This document shows, piece by piece, positions 19,781-28,651 of a stretch of 64,000 nt of DNA (the first letter of the stretch is position 1; each line of letters opens with the position of its first letter). This stretch comes from Acinetobacter kyonggiensis (GTDB lineage Bacteria > Pseudomonadota > Gammaproteobacteria > Pseudomonadales > Moraxellaceae). The notes under the pieces are model-generated. The model had not been told where the DNA came from and ran no database searches. It saw only the letters and a list, made by a program, of their open reading frames with translations. Made by a program: the position numbers and the translations under genes. The stretch spans positions 62,001-126,000 of the forward strand of contig NZ_FNPK01000007.1 of the NCBI RefSeq assembly GCF_900107285.1. The letters run 5' to 3'.

Positions 19781-21073
19781 ATGAGTCGCTTACTCAACCG
19801 TAAATTTATGGCTAAAAGCCTAGCATTAGCCGTGACTGCTGTAATGGTAAGCACAGCACATGCTGGTAAAGCTGAGCAAGAACAAATTCAACAACTACGT
19901 AAAGAAGTTGATGCATTAAAATCTTTAATTCAACAACAACATCAAGTTCAGCAGCAGCAACAAACTCAAATTGAACAAGTAAAAGCGCAGCCTATACAAA
20001 TTGCAGCAGTAGCAGTAAAAGCTGAATCGCCACTTACAGGTTTTAAATCTAAAGCAGGCGCGAATGTAAACCTTTATGGTTTTGTCCGTGGCGATGCCAA
20101 CTACATTATTGAAGGCGCGGATGACGACTTTAATGCAGTGCATAAAGTAAATGGGGCAGGAGCTACAGATCCTAAACTGGTAAATGATAAATTACGTGCG
20201 ACAGCGAAAACCACGCGTATTGGTTTAGATTTTAATACACCTGTTGGCGATGCAAAAGTAGGTGGTAAAGTCGAAGTTGACTTTGCAAGTTCGACTGAAA
20301 ATTTACGTATCCGTCATGCTTATTTAACTTATAACGATTGGTTATTTGGTCAAACAACATCGAATTTCTTGTCGAATCATGCACCTGAAATGATTGATTT
20401 TAATACCAATCTCGGTGGTGGTACAGCACGTGTTCCTCAAGTTCGTTATGGTTTTAAACTTGCTCCTGCGACTCAATTATTTGTTTCAGCAGAAGAAGCA
20501 GATAGCTCAGGTACAGGCATTAAATATAGTTTACCAAATTTGACTGCTAAGTTAACCCAAGGTTTTGCCGAAGGTAAAGGTTCTATTTCTGCACGTGCGT
20601 TGGTTGAAAATTATAAATCGACTGTTGCTGATGATAATGAAACTGGCTGGGGTGTTGCAGCAGGTGTTAATTATCAAGTATCTGCACCATTAAAGATCTC
20701 TGCTGATGCCTCTCATGTCGTTGGTAATAGCAACTATTTATATGGCAGTAATTCAGCTTATGTTGTGAATGCGAATAACAGCATTGAACAAAATGAATTT
20801 AATGCTGTTCAAGTCGGTGCAACATACAAATTCTCGCCTAACTTCCGTTCGACTTTAGCATATGGTGCAATTTTTGCTGATGATGATACTGATTATGCAA
20901 CGCTGAACACTGCGGGTAATGAAAAAGTTCAACAAGCATGGGTTAACTTTATCTATACACCTGTTGCGCCAATTGACTTAGGTGTTGAATACATCAATGG
21001 TAAGCGTGATACATTTGCTGGACAGTCATTCAAAGATAACCGTGTAGGCTTGATGGCTAAATATAGCTTCTAA
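19781..21073 (+). CDS. dcaP: DcaP-like trimeric outer-membrane porin
   Basis: This 430-residue precursor starts MSRLLNRKFMAKSLALAVTA with a signal peptide ending ...STAHA. A Q/E-rich coiled-coil follows (about 33-68, including QQQHQVQQQQQTQIEQ), the periplasmic N-terminal trimerisation segment of DcaP. Then comes a 16-strand-like barrel (VNLYGFVRGDANYIIEG first, GVEYINGKRDTF late) and a terminal phenylalanine (AKYSF), typical of BAM substrates. In Acinetobacter, DcaP imports negatively charged small molecules such as dicarboxylates and phthalates. The start at 19781 is chosen for GGAG plus the signal peptide; an upstream in-frame extension to 19679 lacks both. Confidence 0.9.
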   Translation: MSRLLNRKFMAKSLALAVTAVMVSTAHAGKAEQEQIQQLRKEVDALKSLIQQQHQVQQQQQTQIEQVKAQPIQIAAVAVKAESPLTGFKSKAGANVNLYGFVRGDANYIIEGADDDFNAVHKVNGAGATDPKLVNDKLRATAKTTRIGLDFNTPVGDAKVGGKVEVDFASSTENLRIRHAYLTYNDWLFGQTTSNFLSNHAPEMIDFNTNLGGGTARVPQVRYGFKLAPATQLFVSAEEADSSGTGIKYSLPNLTAKLTQGFAEGKGSISARALVENYKSTVADDNETGWGVAAGVNYQVSAPLKISADASHVVGNSNYLYGSNSAYVVNANNSIEQNEFNAVQVGATYKFSPNFRSTLAYGAIFADDDTDYATLNTAGNEKVQQAWVNFIYTPVAPIDLGVEYINGKRDTFAGQSFKDNRVGLMAKYSF

Positions 21074-21095
21074 TTTAAAAAGTTTAGATAGAGCA

Positions 21096-21123
21096 AAAGA
21101 GGCGATTAATTCGCCTCTTTTTT
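21096..21123 (+). terminator. Terminator of the dcaP-like gene
   Basis: A perfect 10-bp stem, AAAGAGGCGA (21096-21105) with TCGCCTCTTT (21111-21120), is followed by more T residues, 22 bases past the porin stop. Confidence 0.9.
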
Positions 21124-21667
21124 ATTTAATTTTCGAAAGTATTAATGATGGTTTATTAAAAAATATTCAAATTTGAACCTTATATAAAAAAACAATAATT
21201 TACAGTAATTGATAAAATTGTAAAAAACTAAAGACATTAATAACTAAATCTGCATAATGTATCCTCTTTTTTGAACATTACTTACTGTAATATCTTTATT
21301 ATTGTGTGTGATGTATGTTTATTTTCGCATACCCTGCGTGAATTAACATGACCAGGACTAGAAGCTTTAGATGAGATAATCTCTCATGAGTCAGTCGGTT
21401 AGTTGGCATCAAATGAAATGATACTTTTGTTTTGATCGCTAGAACGTAGTAACTCGCATTGTCTTTTTTTATGATTTTCCATCATGATGGAAAAAATCAT
21501 CTCGCTGTCCTGTAGTTTCATCAAAAATGAATTTTTGTTCTTATACCTTTTTGTTGTATAGCTTTCATTGTGGTTGGGTATTTACCAAATGATGCTTGAA
21601 GTTTCATTTCTTTCAAGTGCTAATAAGGCTATAGAACAAAAAGAATCCAACTATTTTATGGACAATA
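21124..21667. promoter_or_regulatory. Long leader region upstream of gltS
   Basis: This region of over 540 bases is without a convincing gene. It contains two inverted repeats. One is ATGAGA (21371-21376) with TCTCAT (21382-21387). The other is a near-perfect palindrome at 21471-21500 centred on CCATCATGATGG, preceded by a T7 run. The second half is less AT-rich than the first, so a structured 5' leader or a small RNA is possible but not demonstrated. Confidence 0.35.
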
Positions 21668-22912
21668 ATGATGGAATTTACTTTTAATGCCTTTTATACG
21701 CTGATTGCAGCGGTAATCGTTCTTTTATTAGGACGTTTTCTTGTCAATAAAATTGATTTTTTAAAGCGCTACAATATCCCAGAGCCAGTTGCAGGTGGTT
21801 TAGTTGCCGCGATTGTTTCATTGTTTGTACACAATATTTGGGGTTTGAGTATCTCGACCAGTAGTGCATTACAAACCAGTTTTATGCTGATTTTCTTTGC
21901 TTCTATTGGTTTAAGTGCCAACTTTGCTAAGTTAAGAGAAGGCGGTATCGGACTGGTTATTTTCCTCGTCTGTGTTGCCTCGTTTATTGTGGTACAAAAT
22001 TTTGTTGGTATTGGCTTGGCGACTTTATTGGGTATTGACCCTTTAATTGGTCTGATTGCGGGTTCAATTACACTCACGGGCGGTCATGGTACAGCTGGTG
22101 CTTGGGGTGAGATTTTAGAAGTACAGCATGGTATTCAGGGTGCATTAGCCTTGGGTATGGCAAGTGCGACTTTTGGTCTAATTATTGGCGGTATTATTGG
22201 TGGTCCTTTAGCTAAAATGTTGATTAATCGTCATCAACTGGCTATCTCTCGTACCAATAAACAAATTGCTGATCGTGATTCAACCCTCAATGCTGATACC
22301 GACTCGACTGAGTTTACTCAATTTGAATATCCGCATCAGGTTCGTTTAATTACGGCTGATAATGCGATTACTACTTTGGGTATGTTCGCAGCGTGTTTAG
22401 CATTTGCTGAATTTATGACGGGCTTTAGTAAAGGCACTTGGTTTGAACTTCCGACCTTTGTTTGGACGTTGGCTGGTGGGGTGATTCTACGGAATTTTCT
22501 AGAAGGAATTTTCAAAGTAGAGATCTTTGACCGTGCAATTGACGTATTTGGTAATGCATCATTATCACTTTATTTGGCAATGGCATTACTTTCATTGAAG
22601 TTATGGTTATTGAGCGATTTGGCTGGTCCATTGGTCATTATCTTAGGTGCGCAAACCTTGACGATGGCGCTTTATGCGGCATTTGTAACTTTCCGTGTGA
22701 TGGGTAAAGACTATGATGCTGCAGTACTTGCTGCGGGACATTGTGGTTTTGGTATGGGAGCAACACCGACTGCCGTAGCCAATATGCAGGCCATTACCAA
22801 TATGTACGGCCCATCGCATAAAGCTTTCTTGATTGTTCCATTATGTGGTGCATTCTTTGTCGATTTAATTAATGCGACAGTGATTCAGCTTATTCTTAAG
22901 TTTTTTGCATAA
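21668..22912 (+). CDS. gltS: Sodium/glutamate symporter
   Basis: This 414-residue polytopic inner-membrane protein is very similar along its length to E. coli GltS. It has LLLGRFLVNKIDFLKRYNIPEPVAGGL at the N-terminus, then GLIAGSITLTGGHGTAGAWG in the first conserved re-entrant loop. The second is AAVLAAGHCGFGMGATPTAVANMQAI. The two GG/GA-rich loops form the substrate and Na+ path in the inverted-repeat fold. A polar cytoplasmic loop (about 190-235) is longer and more charged than in E. coli. A second ATG at 21671 has better spacing to GGAC and may be used. Confidence 0.95.
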   Translation: MMEFTFNAFYTLIAAVIVLLLGRFLVNKIDFLKRYNIPEPVAGGLVAAIVSLFVHNIWGLSISTSSALQTSFMLIFFASIGLSANFAKLREGGIGLVIFLVCVASFIVVQNFVGIGLATLLGIDPLIGLIAGSITLTGGHGTAGAWGEILEVQHGIQGALALGMASATFGLIIGGIIGGPLAKMLINRHQLAISRTNKQIADRDSTLNADTDSTEFTQFEYPHQVRLITADNAITTLGMFAACLAFAEFMTGFSKGTWFELPTFVWTLAGGVILRNFLEGIFKVEIFDRAIDVFGNASLSLYLAMALLSLKLWLLSDLAGPLVIILGAQTLTMALYAAFVTFRVMGKDYDAAVLAAGHCGFGMGATPTAVANMQAITNMYGPSHKAFLIVPLCGAFFVDLINATVIQLILKFFA

Positions 22913-22928
22913 GCCTTAATATTGCTAT

Positions 22929-22960
22929 GAAAAGCCTGTTTTTCAGGCTTTTCTTTTTTT
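22929..22960 (+). terminator. Terminator of gltS
   Basis: A perfect 10-bp stem, GAAAAGCCTG (22929-22938) with CAGGCTTTTC (22944-22953), is followed by a T8 run. Confidence 0.9.
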
Positions 22961-23270
22961 TGGCAATGCTGCTATTACGCAAAGCTAACTCAATCAGTGC
23001 TGTATTCTAGAATATTTAGGCTTTAAGCGTATTGAGTAAAACTTGAGAAAATGTACAGCAGGGCTGCGCAGTGAAAGGCGAGTGAAGTTAAACAAAGTCA
23101 GGAAAATAGTGCGATAATAAAGAGGAGAGATGGGCGGATTTACTTGGGTTGGTCTTATACAGACTAATCATTTTAGATGACAGTTTAACGAAATACTACA
23201 GTGTAAAAAATGGATCGTTTCTACACTATACAACTTTTAAAAGCTAAGCTTATTTATCATTAGGTGATTC
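22961..23270. other. Intergenic region upstream of the patatin-like gene
   Basis: This is about 310 bases with no clear long gene. It contains a 16-codon open frame at 23130-23180 that has an unusually good ribosome site (AGAGGAGAG) directly before its ATG. It is described as a finding rather than called as a gene. Confidence 0.35.
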
Positions 23271-24263
23271 ATGATCAAGATCAAATATGGTTTTATTGCT
23301 TTCGCAGTATTTAGTGTTGTGGGCTGCCAAACGATGCCGCAGTCCAAGATTACTGTGGGCTCTACAGGCTTATCTGAATCACCGAGTGTTGAGGCTCAAG
23401 TTCGTGCAGATCGGATCAATTTTAAAAAAATAAAGCAACAACAAAGTCGTCCCATCGTGGCTTTGGTACTCGGCAGTGGTGGTGCACGCGGCTATGCTCA
23501 TATCGGTGTGATTAAAGTCTTGGAACAACAAGGTATTCGACCGGACTTTATTGTGGGTACGAGTGCAGGAAGCATTGTCGGTTCAATTTATGCAAGTGGT
23601 AAAACAGCCGATGAATTGCGTGACATTGCGCTGAATATGAAAGCCAATGATGTACGTGATATCAAACTGGACATGAAAGGTTTTTTTGATGGTAAAAAAG
23701 TTGAAAATTATGTCAATCAACAAGTGAATAATACGCCTTTAGAATTGCTTAAAACGCCAATGTATGTGGTGGCGACAGAATTAAAAGAAGGCAAAAAAGT
23801 GGTATTTAATTATGGTAACACTGGACAAGCTGTACGTGCGTCAGTGTCTATCCCGAGTATGTTTGTTCCCACAAAGATTGGTGAAGATGAATATGTCGAT
23901 GGGGGCTTAGTCAGTCCTGTACCTGTCGATGTTGCTCGTGATTTAGGCGCAGATATTATTATTGCAGTCGATATTTTAGCTCAACCGATGCATACCGAAA
24001 CCAGCAATGTTTGGGGAATGTTTAATCAAAATATTAATATTATGCAGAACCACTTAGCCAGAGAAGAGCTTAAACATGCAAATATCGTGATTCAGCCTGA
24101 TTTAAGAGAGAAGGGACATATTTTTGATGTCAAAGGTCGTGAAATGACCATACAAGCGGGTATTGATGCAGCACAAAATCAATTACAGCAAATTTCAACG
24201 GTCTTTAATCAAAAACAGGTGCCACAAGGGCAGAGGCTTCAGCAATTCAGTGTACATGATTAA
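23271..24263 (+). CDS. Patatin-like phospholipase, predicted lipoprotein
   Basis: This 330-residue protein has a lipoprotein signal peptide with lipobox VVGC (C19), then a patatin domain. The oxyanion motif is GSGGARGYAHIGV (about 69-80). The nucleophile elbow GTSAGS places Ser98. The catalytic dyad aspartate is D210 in YVDGGLVSPVPVDVARDLGAD. It is an RssA/NTE-like acyl hydrolase, expected to release fatty acids from phospholipids or lysophospholipids. The lipid anchor implies a membrane-attached periplasmic enzyme. The C-terminal tail (HIFDVKGREMTIQAGIDAAQ) is usual for this subgroup. No co-transcribed neighbour is close. Confidence 0.9.
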   Translation: MIKIKYGFIAFAVFSVVGCQTMPQSKITVGSTGLSESPSVEAQVRADRINFKKIKQQQSRPIVALVLGSGGARGYAHIGVIKVLEQQGIRPDFIVGTSAGSIVGSIYASGKTADELRDIALNMKANDVRDIKLDMKGFFDGKKVENYVNQQVNNTPLELLKTPMYVVATELKEGKKVVFNYGNTGQAVRASVSIPSMFVPTKIGEDEYVDGGLVSPVPVDVARDLGADIIIAVDILAQPMHTETSNVWGMFNQNINIMQNHLAREELKHANIVIQPDLREKGHIFDVKGREMTIQAGIDAAQNQLQQISTVFNQKQVPQGQRLQQFSVHD

Positions 24264-24589
24264 GCAAACTGATGACTGCAATGATGCAGGTAGATTCAGC
24301 AAATTTAAAATTAGATTTTTAGTTAGTTTTGTTTTTATTATTCTTTTAAGCTGATGAGTGAAATTTTTTGATCGTAAAGTAATTTTATTTGAGTGGGTGA
24401 TATTGTAAAAGTAAACTAATGAGTTAATATTTTTCATGAAAATAAATTAAGTAGCTAAAGGTCTTATTTTATATAATTTTTAGATTAATACTTTTTGTTC
24501 AACTATTTAAGTTTACCCTCTATGAGAAAGTCAATAAACTTCATCTCAATAAATTTGATACAAAAACCTGTATCTATAAGGATGGTTAA
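24264..24589. other. AT-rich intergenic region
   Basis: This is 326 bases of very AT-rich sequence with no supported gene. A 12-bp palindrome, TTTTCATGAAAA, lies at 24431-24442. Nothing else stands out. Confidence 0.3.
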
Positions 24590-24781
24590 ATGAATAAGAG
24601 TAATCCAAAGATAGAAAAAATTACCATAGGTCATAAAGTCAAAATGGCCGCCATGGAGCATCTGGTTTTTACCGTGATTTCGGAAAATACAGATGGCACA
24701 TATGGGATTGAAACACAGTTAGATCCGCAAAATGTGCTGAATTATGGAAATATTTCTCAAGAGATGTTACGTAAAGTATAA
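24590..24781 (+). CDS. Small hypothetical protein (63 aa)
   Basis: This 63-residue protein is preceded by AGGATGG at good spacing. Its sequence (KIEKITIGHKVKMAAMEHLVFTVISE, then GTYGIETQLDPQNVLNYGNIS) alternates charged and hydrophobic residues like a small beta-barrel or SH3-like fold. It looks protein-like rather than random. I do not recognise a family. It stands alone between two AT-rich gaps, transcribed with neither neighbour in an obvious operon. Confidence 0.6.
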   Translation: MNKSNPKIEKITIGHKVKMAAMEHLVFTVISENTDGTYGIETQLDPQNVLNYGNISQEMLRKV

Positions 24782-25159
24782 GTATTTGCTTCATCTTGTT
24801 TATTCATTTTCATCTTGGTTATTTAATATATTAGACAGTACGTGCAAATGGATTTGCATTCATGCTTGATCCGTAATAGGCAGAGCATAAGAGGATGAAC
24901 TGAGAAGATTTTCAATTCATCGGTGGGTATTTTTTGTAATAATTCTTTTTGAGCATTTATTCTATAAATCAGTGATATATAAAAAATACATAATATACAG
25001 TTATTTAGGTTGATTTTGAGTGTATTTCTTAGAATGCTACTTTTTTAACTATAAATAATAATGATGATTTTATTGTCAATTGGGACATTCAATTTCTTTG
25101 AAAAACGATATAATAATAGTTACATATACTATTGTCTGTTAAAGAGTCTAGAGAACGCG
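24782..25159. promoter_or_regulatory. Intergenic region upstream of the thioesterase, with an inverted repeat
   Basis: This is 378 bases of AT-rich sequence. A perfect inverted repeat, TGCAAAT-GG-ATTTGCA, lies at 24843-24858, and a TATAAT hexamer at 25109-25114 may serve the thioesterase gene. No gene was seen. Confidence 0.35.
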
Positions 25160-25675
25160 ATGTCCCCATTAGATCAAATTGCTCCAGCATTAGATGACCA
25201 AGCTGAATTAACCATGTCAGTATTAATGACCCCTGATATGGCAAACTTTTCAGGTAATGTTCATGGTGGAACAATTTTAAAATTGTTGGATCAAGTCGCT
25301 TATGCATGTGCTAGCCGCTATTCAGGTTGCTATGTCGTGACTTTGTCGGTCGATAAAGTGAATTTTAAAGAACCGATCCATGTTGGTGAATTGGTTACTT
25401 TCCTTGCTAGCGTAAACCATGTTGGTCGGACTTCAATGGAAATCGGGATTCGTGTAGAAGCGCAGAACATTCAAAAGCGTACCGTACGTCATACCAATAG
25501 TTGCTATTTCACCATGGTTGCTGTCGATAAAAGTGGTAAGCCACAACAAATTCCTGCATTAAATTTAGACAATGATTGGAAACGTTGCCGTTTTGAGGCT
25601 GCCGAACATCGTAAAGTGGCACGTCTACAAGAAAGTCATCATCCATCATGTAGTATTTATAAGAAAACTTCATAA
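25160..25675 (+). CDS. Acyl-CoA thioesterase (hotdog fold, YciA/BACH type)
   Basis: This 171-residue enzyme hydrolyses acyl-CoA to free acid and CoA. Hotdog landmarks are clear: VLMTPDMANFSGNVHGGTILKLLDQVAY (the NVHGG-x-x-LK-x-x-D element), then CYVVTLSVDKVNFKEPIHVGELVTFLASV and RTSMEIGIRVEAQN. The start was placed at 25160 (MSPLDQIAPAL), preceded by GAGA and matching the family N-terminus. The frame is open 33 codons upstream, but that stretch (NFFEKRYNNSYIYYCLL) reads as AT-rich noncoding sequence and covers the probable promoter. A terminator follows. Confidence 0.9.
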   Translation: MSPLDQIAPALDDQAELTMSVLMTPDMANFSGNVHGGTILKLLDQVAYACASRYSGCYVVTLSVDKVNFKEPIHVGELVTFLASVNHVGRTSMEIGIRVEAQNIQKRTVRHTNSCYFTMVAVDKSGKPQQIPALNLDNDWKRCRFEAAEHRKVARLQESHHPSCSIYKKTS

Positions 25676-25701
25676 TGTTTGGCATTATCGATTGAATAAA
25701 C

Positions 25702-25727
25702 AGACTGCTTCTAAGCAGTCTTTTTTT
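25702..25727 (+). terminator. Terminator of the thioesterase gene
   Basis: The stem AGACTGCT (25702-25709) pairs with AGCAGTCT (25714-25721), followed by a T-run. Confidence 0.88.
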
Positions 25728-25778
25728 GATTCAAAAATAAGATTTAAGCTATACAGGCAGCATAAATCAGCATAATAT

Positions 25779-25798
25779 AAAACGATACGTATCGTTTT
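25779..25798. promoter_or_regulatory. Perfect 20-bp palindromic operator before the TetR gene
   Basis: A perfect 20-bp palindrome (half-site AAAACGATAC) lies 14 bases before the TetR start and overlaps a -10-like AT hexamer. It has the size and symmetry of a TetR-family operator, so autoregulation is likely. Confidence 0.78.
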
Positions 25799-25812
25799 GT
25801 TTGGGTGGTGTA

Positions 25813-26382
25813 ATGACTGAAGCGGAAAAAACTTCACGTCGTAAGCAGTGTATTTTAAATGCAGTGTCTGAGGCATTAGAAGAATATGATTATAGTCATT
25901 TAACTGTAGAAGACATTGCGGCACGTGCAGGGGTGGGTAAATCCACGATCTATCGCTGGTGGAAGCATAAGTCCGATTTAGTCCTAGATGCGTTTAAAGA
26001 ACAAACTGCACCTGTATTTGAATTAGATTTTCAACAAAGTTTGGCATTTAATTTTAATCAGCAACTTTTAAAGTTATCACAAGCATTAAACCATCCTGTA
26101 GGTCGAGCCTTATTGGTGGTGATGGCGGAACATCGTGAAGCTGCGGGTGAATTCTTTAAACAGTATTTATTACCACGCCGTGAGCAAATGCGTAAGTTGA
26201 TTCAAGTTGCAATTGAGCGTCATGAAATTATTGCTGAATATCCTTTTGAACTGATGCTCGATACGCTTTATGGCCCAATCCACTATCAAATTATTTTCTT
26301 CAATCGAATACCTGATCAAACCTACATTGAACATCTGGTCAGTTTAGTCATGCAACCGATTCTTGTTCAAAACTCACCATAG
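25813..26382 (+). CDS. TetR/AcrR-family transcriptional regulator
   Basis: This 189-residue regulator has an N-terminal helix-turn-helix, TVEDIAARAGVGKSTIYRWWKHKSDLVLDAF (about 31-61), the canonical TetR pattern. An all-helical ligand/dimer domain follows, with a LVVMAEHREAAGEFFKQYLLPRREQM segment seen in TetR_C-type exporters' regulators. The ATG at 25813 has GGTGG upstream. A perfect palindrome lies just upstream. The MFS transporter gene begins 22 bases after the stop and is the most likely target. The ligand is unknown. Confidence 0.9.
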   Translation: MTEAEKTSRRKQCILNAVSEALEEYDYSHLTVEDIAARAGVGKSTIYRWWKHKSDLVLDAFKEQTAPVFELDFQQSLAFNFNQQLLKLSQALNHPVGRALLVVMAEHREAAGEFFKQYLLPRREQMRKLIQVAIERHEIIAEYPFELMLDTLYGPIHYQIIFFNRIPDQTYIEHLVSLVMQPILVQNSP

Positions 26383-26404
26383 CTATGCAAGTAAGTTGAT
26401 CATT

Positions 26405-27595
26405 ATGATTACCACAGCCACTGCGCGTTTATGGAATCGCTCTTTTATCTTGTGCCTTTTTAATAATCTGTTTTTATTTACTTATTATTATGCACTACTG
26501 ACCATTTTACCGATTTATATCATCAAAAATTTAGGTGGAACGGTAAAAGAAGCGGGTTTGGCATTGACCTTATTTTTGGTGTCTTCGATTGCGGTTCGTC
26601 CATTTTCTGGACTGATTGTTGAAAAATTAGGAAAAAAAATAGCGTTCCGTGGTTCAGCGTTTTTATTTGTACTTTTTGCATTTAGCTATTTATTTGCCGA
26701 TAGTTTGTGGGCTTTATTAGTGATTCGTTTTATTCATGGTATTTGGTTTAGTGTTTTGACTACGGTTACAGTGCCTATTGCCAATGATTTTATTCCCGAT
26801 CATCGTAAGGGTGAAGGCATGGGATATTTCGTCATGTCGACCAATCTTGCCGTGGTGTTTGGGCCATTGTTGGCATTAACGGTTATTCAATTTACTGATT
26901 TTAAAAACCTATTTTTAATTTTAGCCAGTGTGGTTTGTCTGGGCTTTATGTTCTGCCTGATGGTTCCTGTAGCAAAAAATCAGATGGATTCAAGCGATGA
27001 TCAAGGCGTAGGAAAGCGTCTGGGTGTTCATGACATTATTGAAATACGTGTCGTGCCTATCGGTTTTGTTGCTTTGCTTACAGCATTTGCTTACGCCAGT
27101 ATTATGAGTTTTATTACCGCATATAGTGAAACTCAACAGCTGCTTGCCTATACCAGTTTATTTTTTATTGTCTTTGCCCTTTCGATGATTATTGTACGTC
27201 CTTGGGTGGGTAAAATTTATGACCGTGAAGGTGCAAGTGCAGTGATTTATCCGTCCTTTATTTTCTTTGCGATTGGTTTGGTCATTGTTAGCTTTATCTC
27301 CAATCAATGGATGCTTTGGCTCTCTGCTATATTTATTGGCATTGGCTATGGTTCATTATTTCCATGTTTTCAAACGGTGGCTATACAGTCTGTGCCTAAA
27401 CAGCGCATGGGCCATGCAATTTCGACCTTCTTTACCTTATTTGATTTAGGCATGGCGATGGGTTCAGTGGTCCTTGGTTTGATCATTGCCTACTATGGTT
27501 ATCAAATGACTTATCTATGCTGTGCTGTCATTACTGTGGCAACCTTATTTGTCTATAAATACACCGTTTCAGCAACACTTAAACAACCCAAATAA
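26405..27595 (+). CDS. MFS efflux-type transporter
   Basis: This 396-residue protein has twelve predicted helices. Early segments read LFTYYYALLTILPIYIIKNLGGT, then KEAGLALTLFLVSSIAVRPFSGLIVEKLGKK (motif A-like). The central DFIPDHRKGEGMGYFVMSTNLAVVFGPLL block is typical of YhhS/YfcJ-like DHA1 carriers. It probably exports a small organic compound. The gene sits between a TetR gene (22 bases upstream) and a LysR gene (12 bases downstream), all on the same strand, so it likely belongs to one transcript. I chose ATG 26405; a longer open frame starts inside the TetR coding sequence. Confidence 0.88.
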   Translation: MITTATARLWNRSFILCLFNNLFLFTYYYALLTILPIYIIKNLGGTVKEAGLALTLFLVSSIAVRPFSGLIVEKLGKKIAFRGSAFLFVLFAFSYLFADSLWALLVIRFIHGIWFSVLTTVTVPIANDFIPDHRKGEGMGYFVMSTNLAVVFGPLLALTVIQFTDFKNLFLILASVVCLGFMFCLMVPVAKNQMDSSDDQGVGKRLGVHDIIEIRVVPIGFVALLTAFAYASIMSFITAYSETQQLLAYTSLFFIVFALSMIIVRPWVGKIYDREGASAVIYPSFIFFAIGLVIVSFISNQWMLWLSAIFIGIGYGSLFPCFQTVAIQSVPKQRMGHAISTFFTLFDLGMAMGSVVLGLIIAYYGYQMTYLCCAVITVATLFVYKYTVSATLKQPK

Positions 27596-27607
27596 AGAGG
27601 TACGGCC

Positions 27608-28501
27608 GTGGAATTACGTCATTTACGCTATTTCGTTGCAGTGGCAGAAGAGCTGAATTTTACTAAAGCTGCACAACGTATGTGCACGGTACAACCTTCT
27701 TTAAGCCAGCAGATTAAAGACCTTGAACAAGAGGTTGGTGTGCAATTGCTGATTCGCTCGAATCGCAAAGTCGAACTGACTGAAGAAGGTAAAGCATTTT
27801 TAAAAGAAGCCTTGTTAAGTTTAGAGCATGCTGAAAAAGCCATTCAAGATGCACGGAAAATTGCCAATTTAAACAAAGACCAACTGAATATTGGTTTTGT
27901 TCCCGTGGCGGAAATGAAAATTTTCCCTTATATCATGCCGAATATTCGGGCGCATTTTCCTGAAATTAAAATTAATTTTCATAGTTTGACGGATGCAAAT
28001 CAATTTAAAGCGTTAAAGAAAGGTGATATTGATATCGCGTTTACGCGCTATGTGGATGAGTCAAGTGAACTTGAGCATGTACAAATTTTTAGTGAGCCAT
28101 TGGCTTTAATTGTTCCCAAAGACTCCGCAATTGCCGCGCAGCGCCATATCAGTATTAAGAGTTTTAATCAGCAAGATTTTATTATTAGTGATGAAATTGC
28201 ATCGCCACAACTGCATAAAATTATTACGGATTTCTTTAAGCAGTCCAAACTGAATGTAAATGTGGTGCAACAATCGACCAATATTTTATTGAATGTCAAC
28301 TTAGTGGGAATGGGAGTGGGTTGGAGCTTGGTGCCCGCTTATGTGATTCCTCTTTTGGGCGATAAAATTGTGGTAAAAAATACTATTGAGCCGTTGCCAA
28401 TGATTGACCTGCATGCAAGTTATCGTAAAGGGCAAAAAAATGAAGTCATTGAACTGATTTTAAAAATATTAAAAGAGCAGTTTTATATGGGGTTCTTTTA
28501 A
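27608..28501 (+). CDS. LysR-family transcriptional regulator (HcaR/BenM-like)
   Basis: This 297-residue regulator opens MELRHLRYFVAVAEELNFTKAA, followed by QPSLSQQIKDLEQEVGVQLL, the LysR winged helix-turn-helix in its first 60 residues. A two-lobed effector domain follows (LNIGFVPVAEMKIFPYIMPNIRAHFP and GMGVGWSLVPAYVIP). The overall pattern resembles regulators of aromatic catabolism such as BenM, CatM and HcaR. The start codon is GTG at 27608 with AGAGG seven bases upstream. It lies 12 bases after the MFS gene. The flavin hydroxylase at 29365-30975 could be a target; this is inferred from proximity only. Confidence 0.9.
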   Translation: MELRHLRYFVAVAEELNFTKAAQRMCTVQPSLSQQIKDLEQEVGVQLLIRSNRKVELTEEGKAFLKEALLSLEHAEKAIQDARKIANLNKDQLNIGFVPVAEMKIFPYIMPNIRAHFPEIKINFHSLTDANQFKALKKGDIDIAFTRYVDESSELEHVQIFSEPLALIVPKDSAIAAQRHISIKSFNQQDFIISDEIASPQLHKIITDFFKQSKLNVNVVQQSTNILLNVNLVGMGVGWSLVPAYVIPLLGDKIVVKNTIEPLPMIDLHASYRKGQKNEVIELILKILKEQFYMGFF

Positions 28502-28651
28502 AAAGCTAAGCATTAAAATGCTAAATGTTGCGCGATGCTTTAAAAAATCAAAAGCATCGTGAGCGATTGCACACATCACATAACAATAATGCAAAAACGA
28601 TTTTAGCTCTTTATACTTAAAATCTAAAACAACAATATAGGTCTGACAAGA

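Noticed and set aside
24195..24437. An 80-codon minus-strand frame downstream of the patatin gene
   Set aside because: Very AT-rich, no ribosome site and partly antisense to the patatin coding sequence.
25061..25159. An N-terminal extension of the thioesterase
   Set aside because: The 33 extra codons are AT-rich, cover the likely promoter and do not match the family N-terminus.
25572..25924. Frames on both strands overlapping the thioesterase terminator and TetR start
   Set aside because: They cross a strong terminator and a palindromic operator and overlap well-supported genes.
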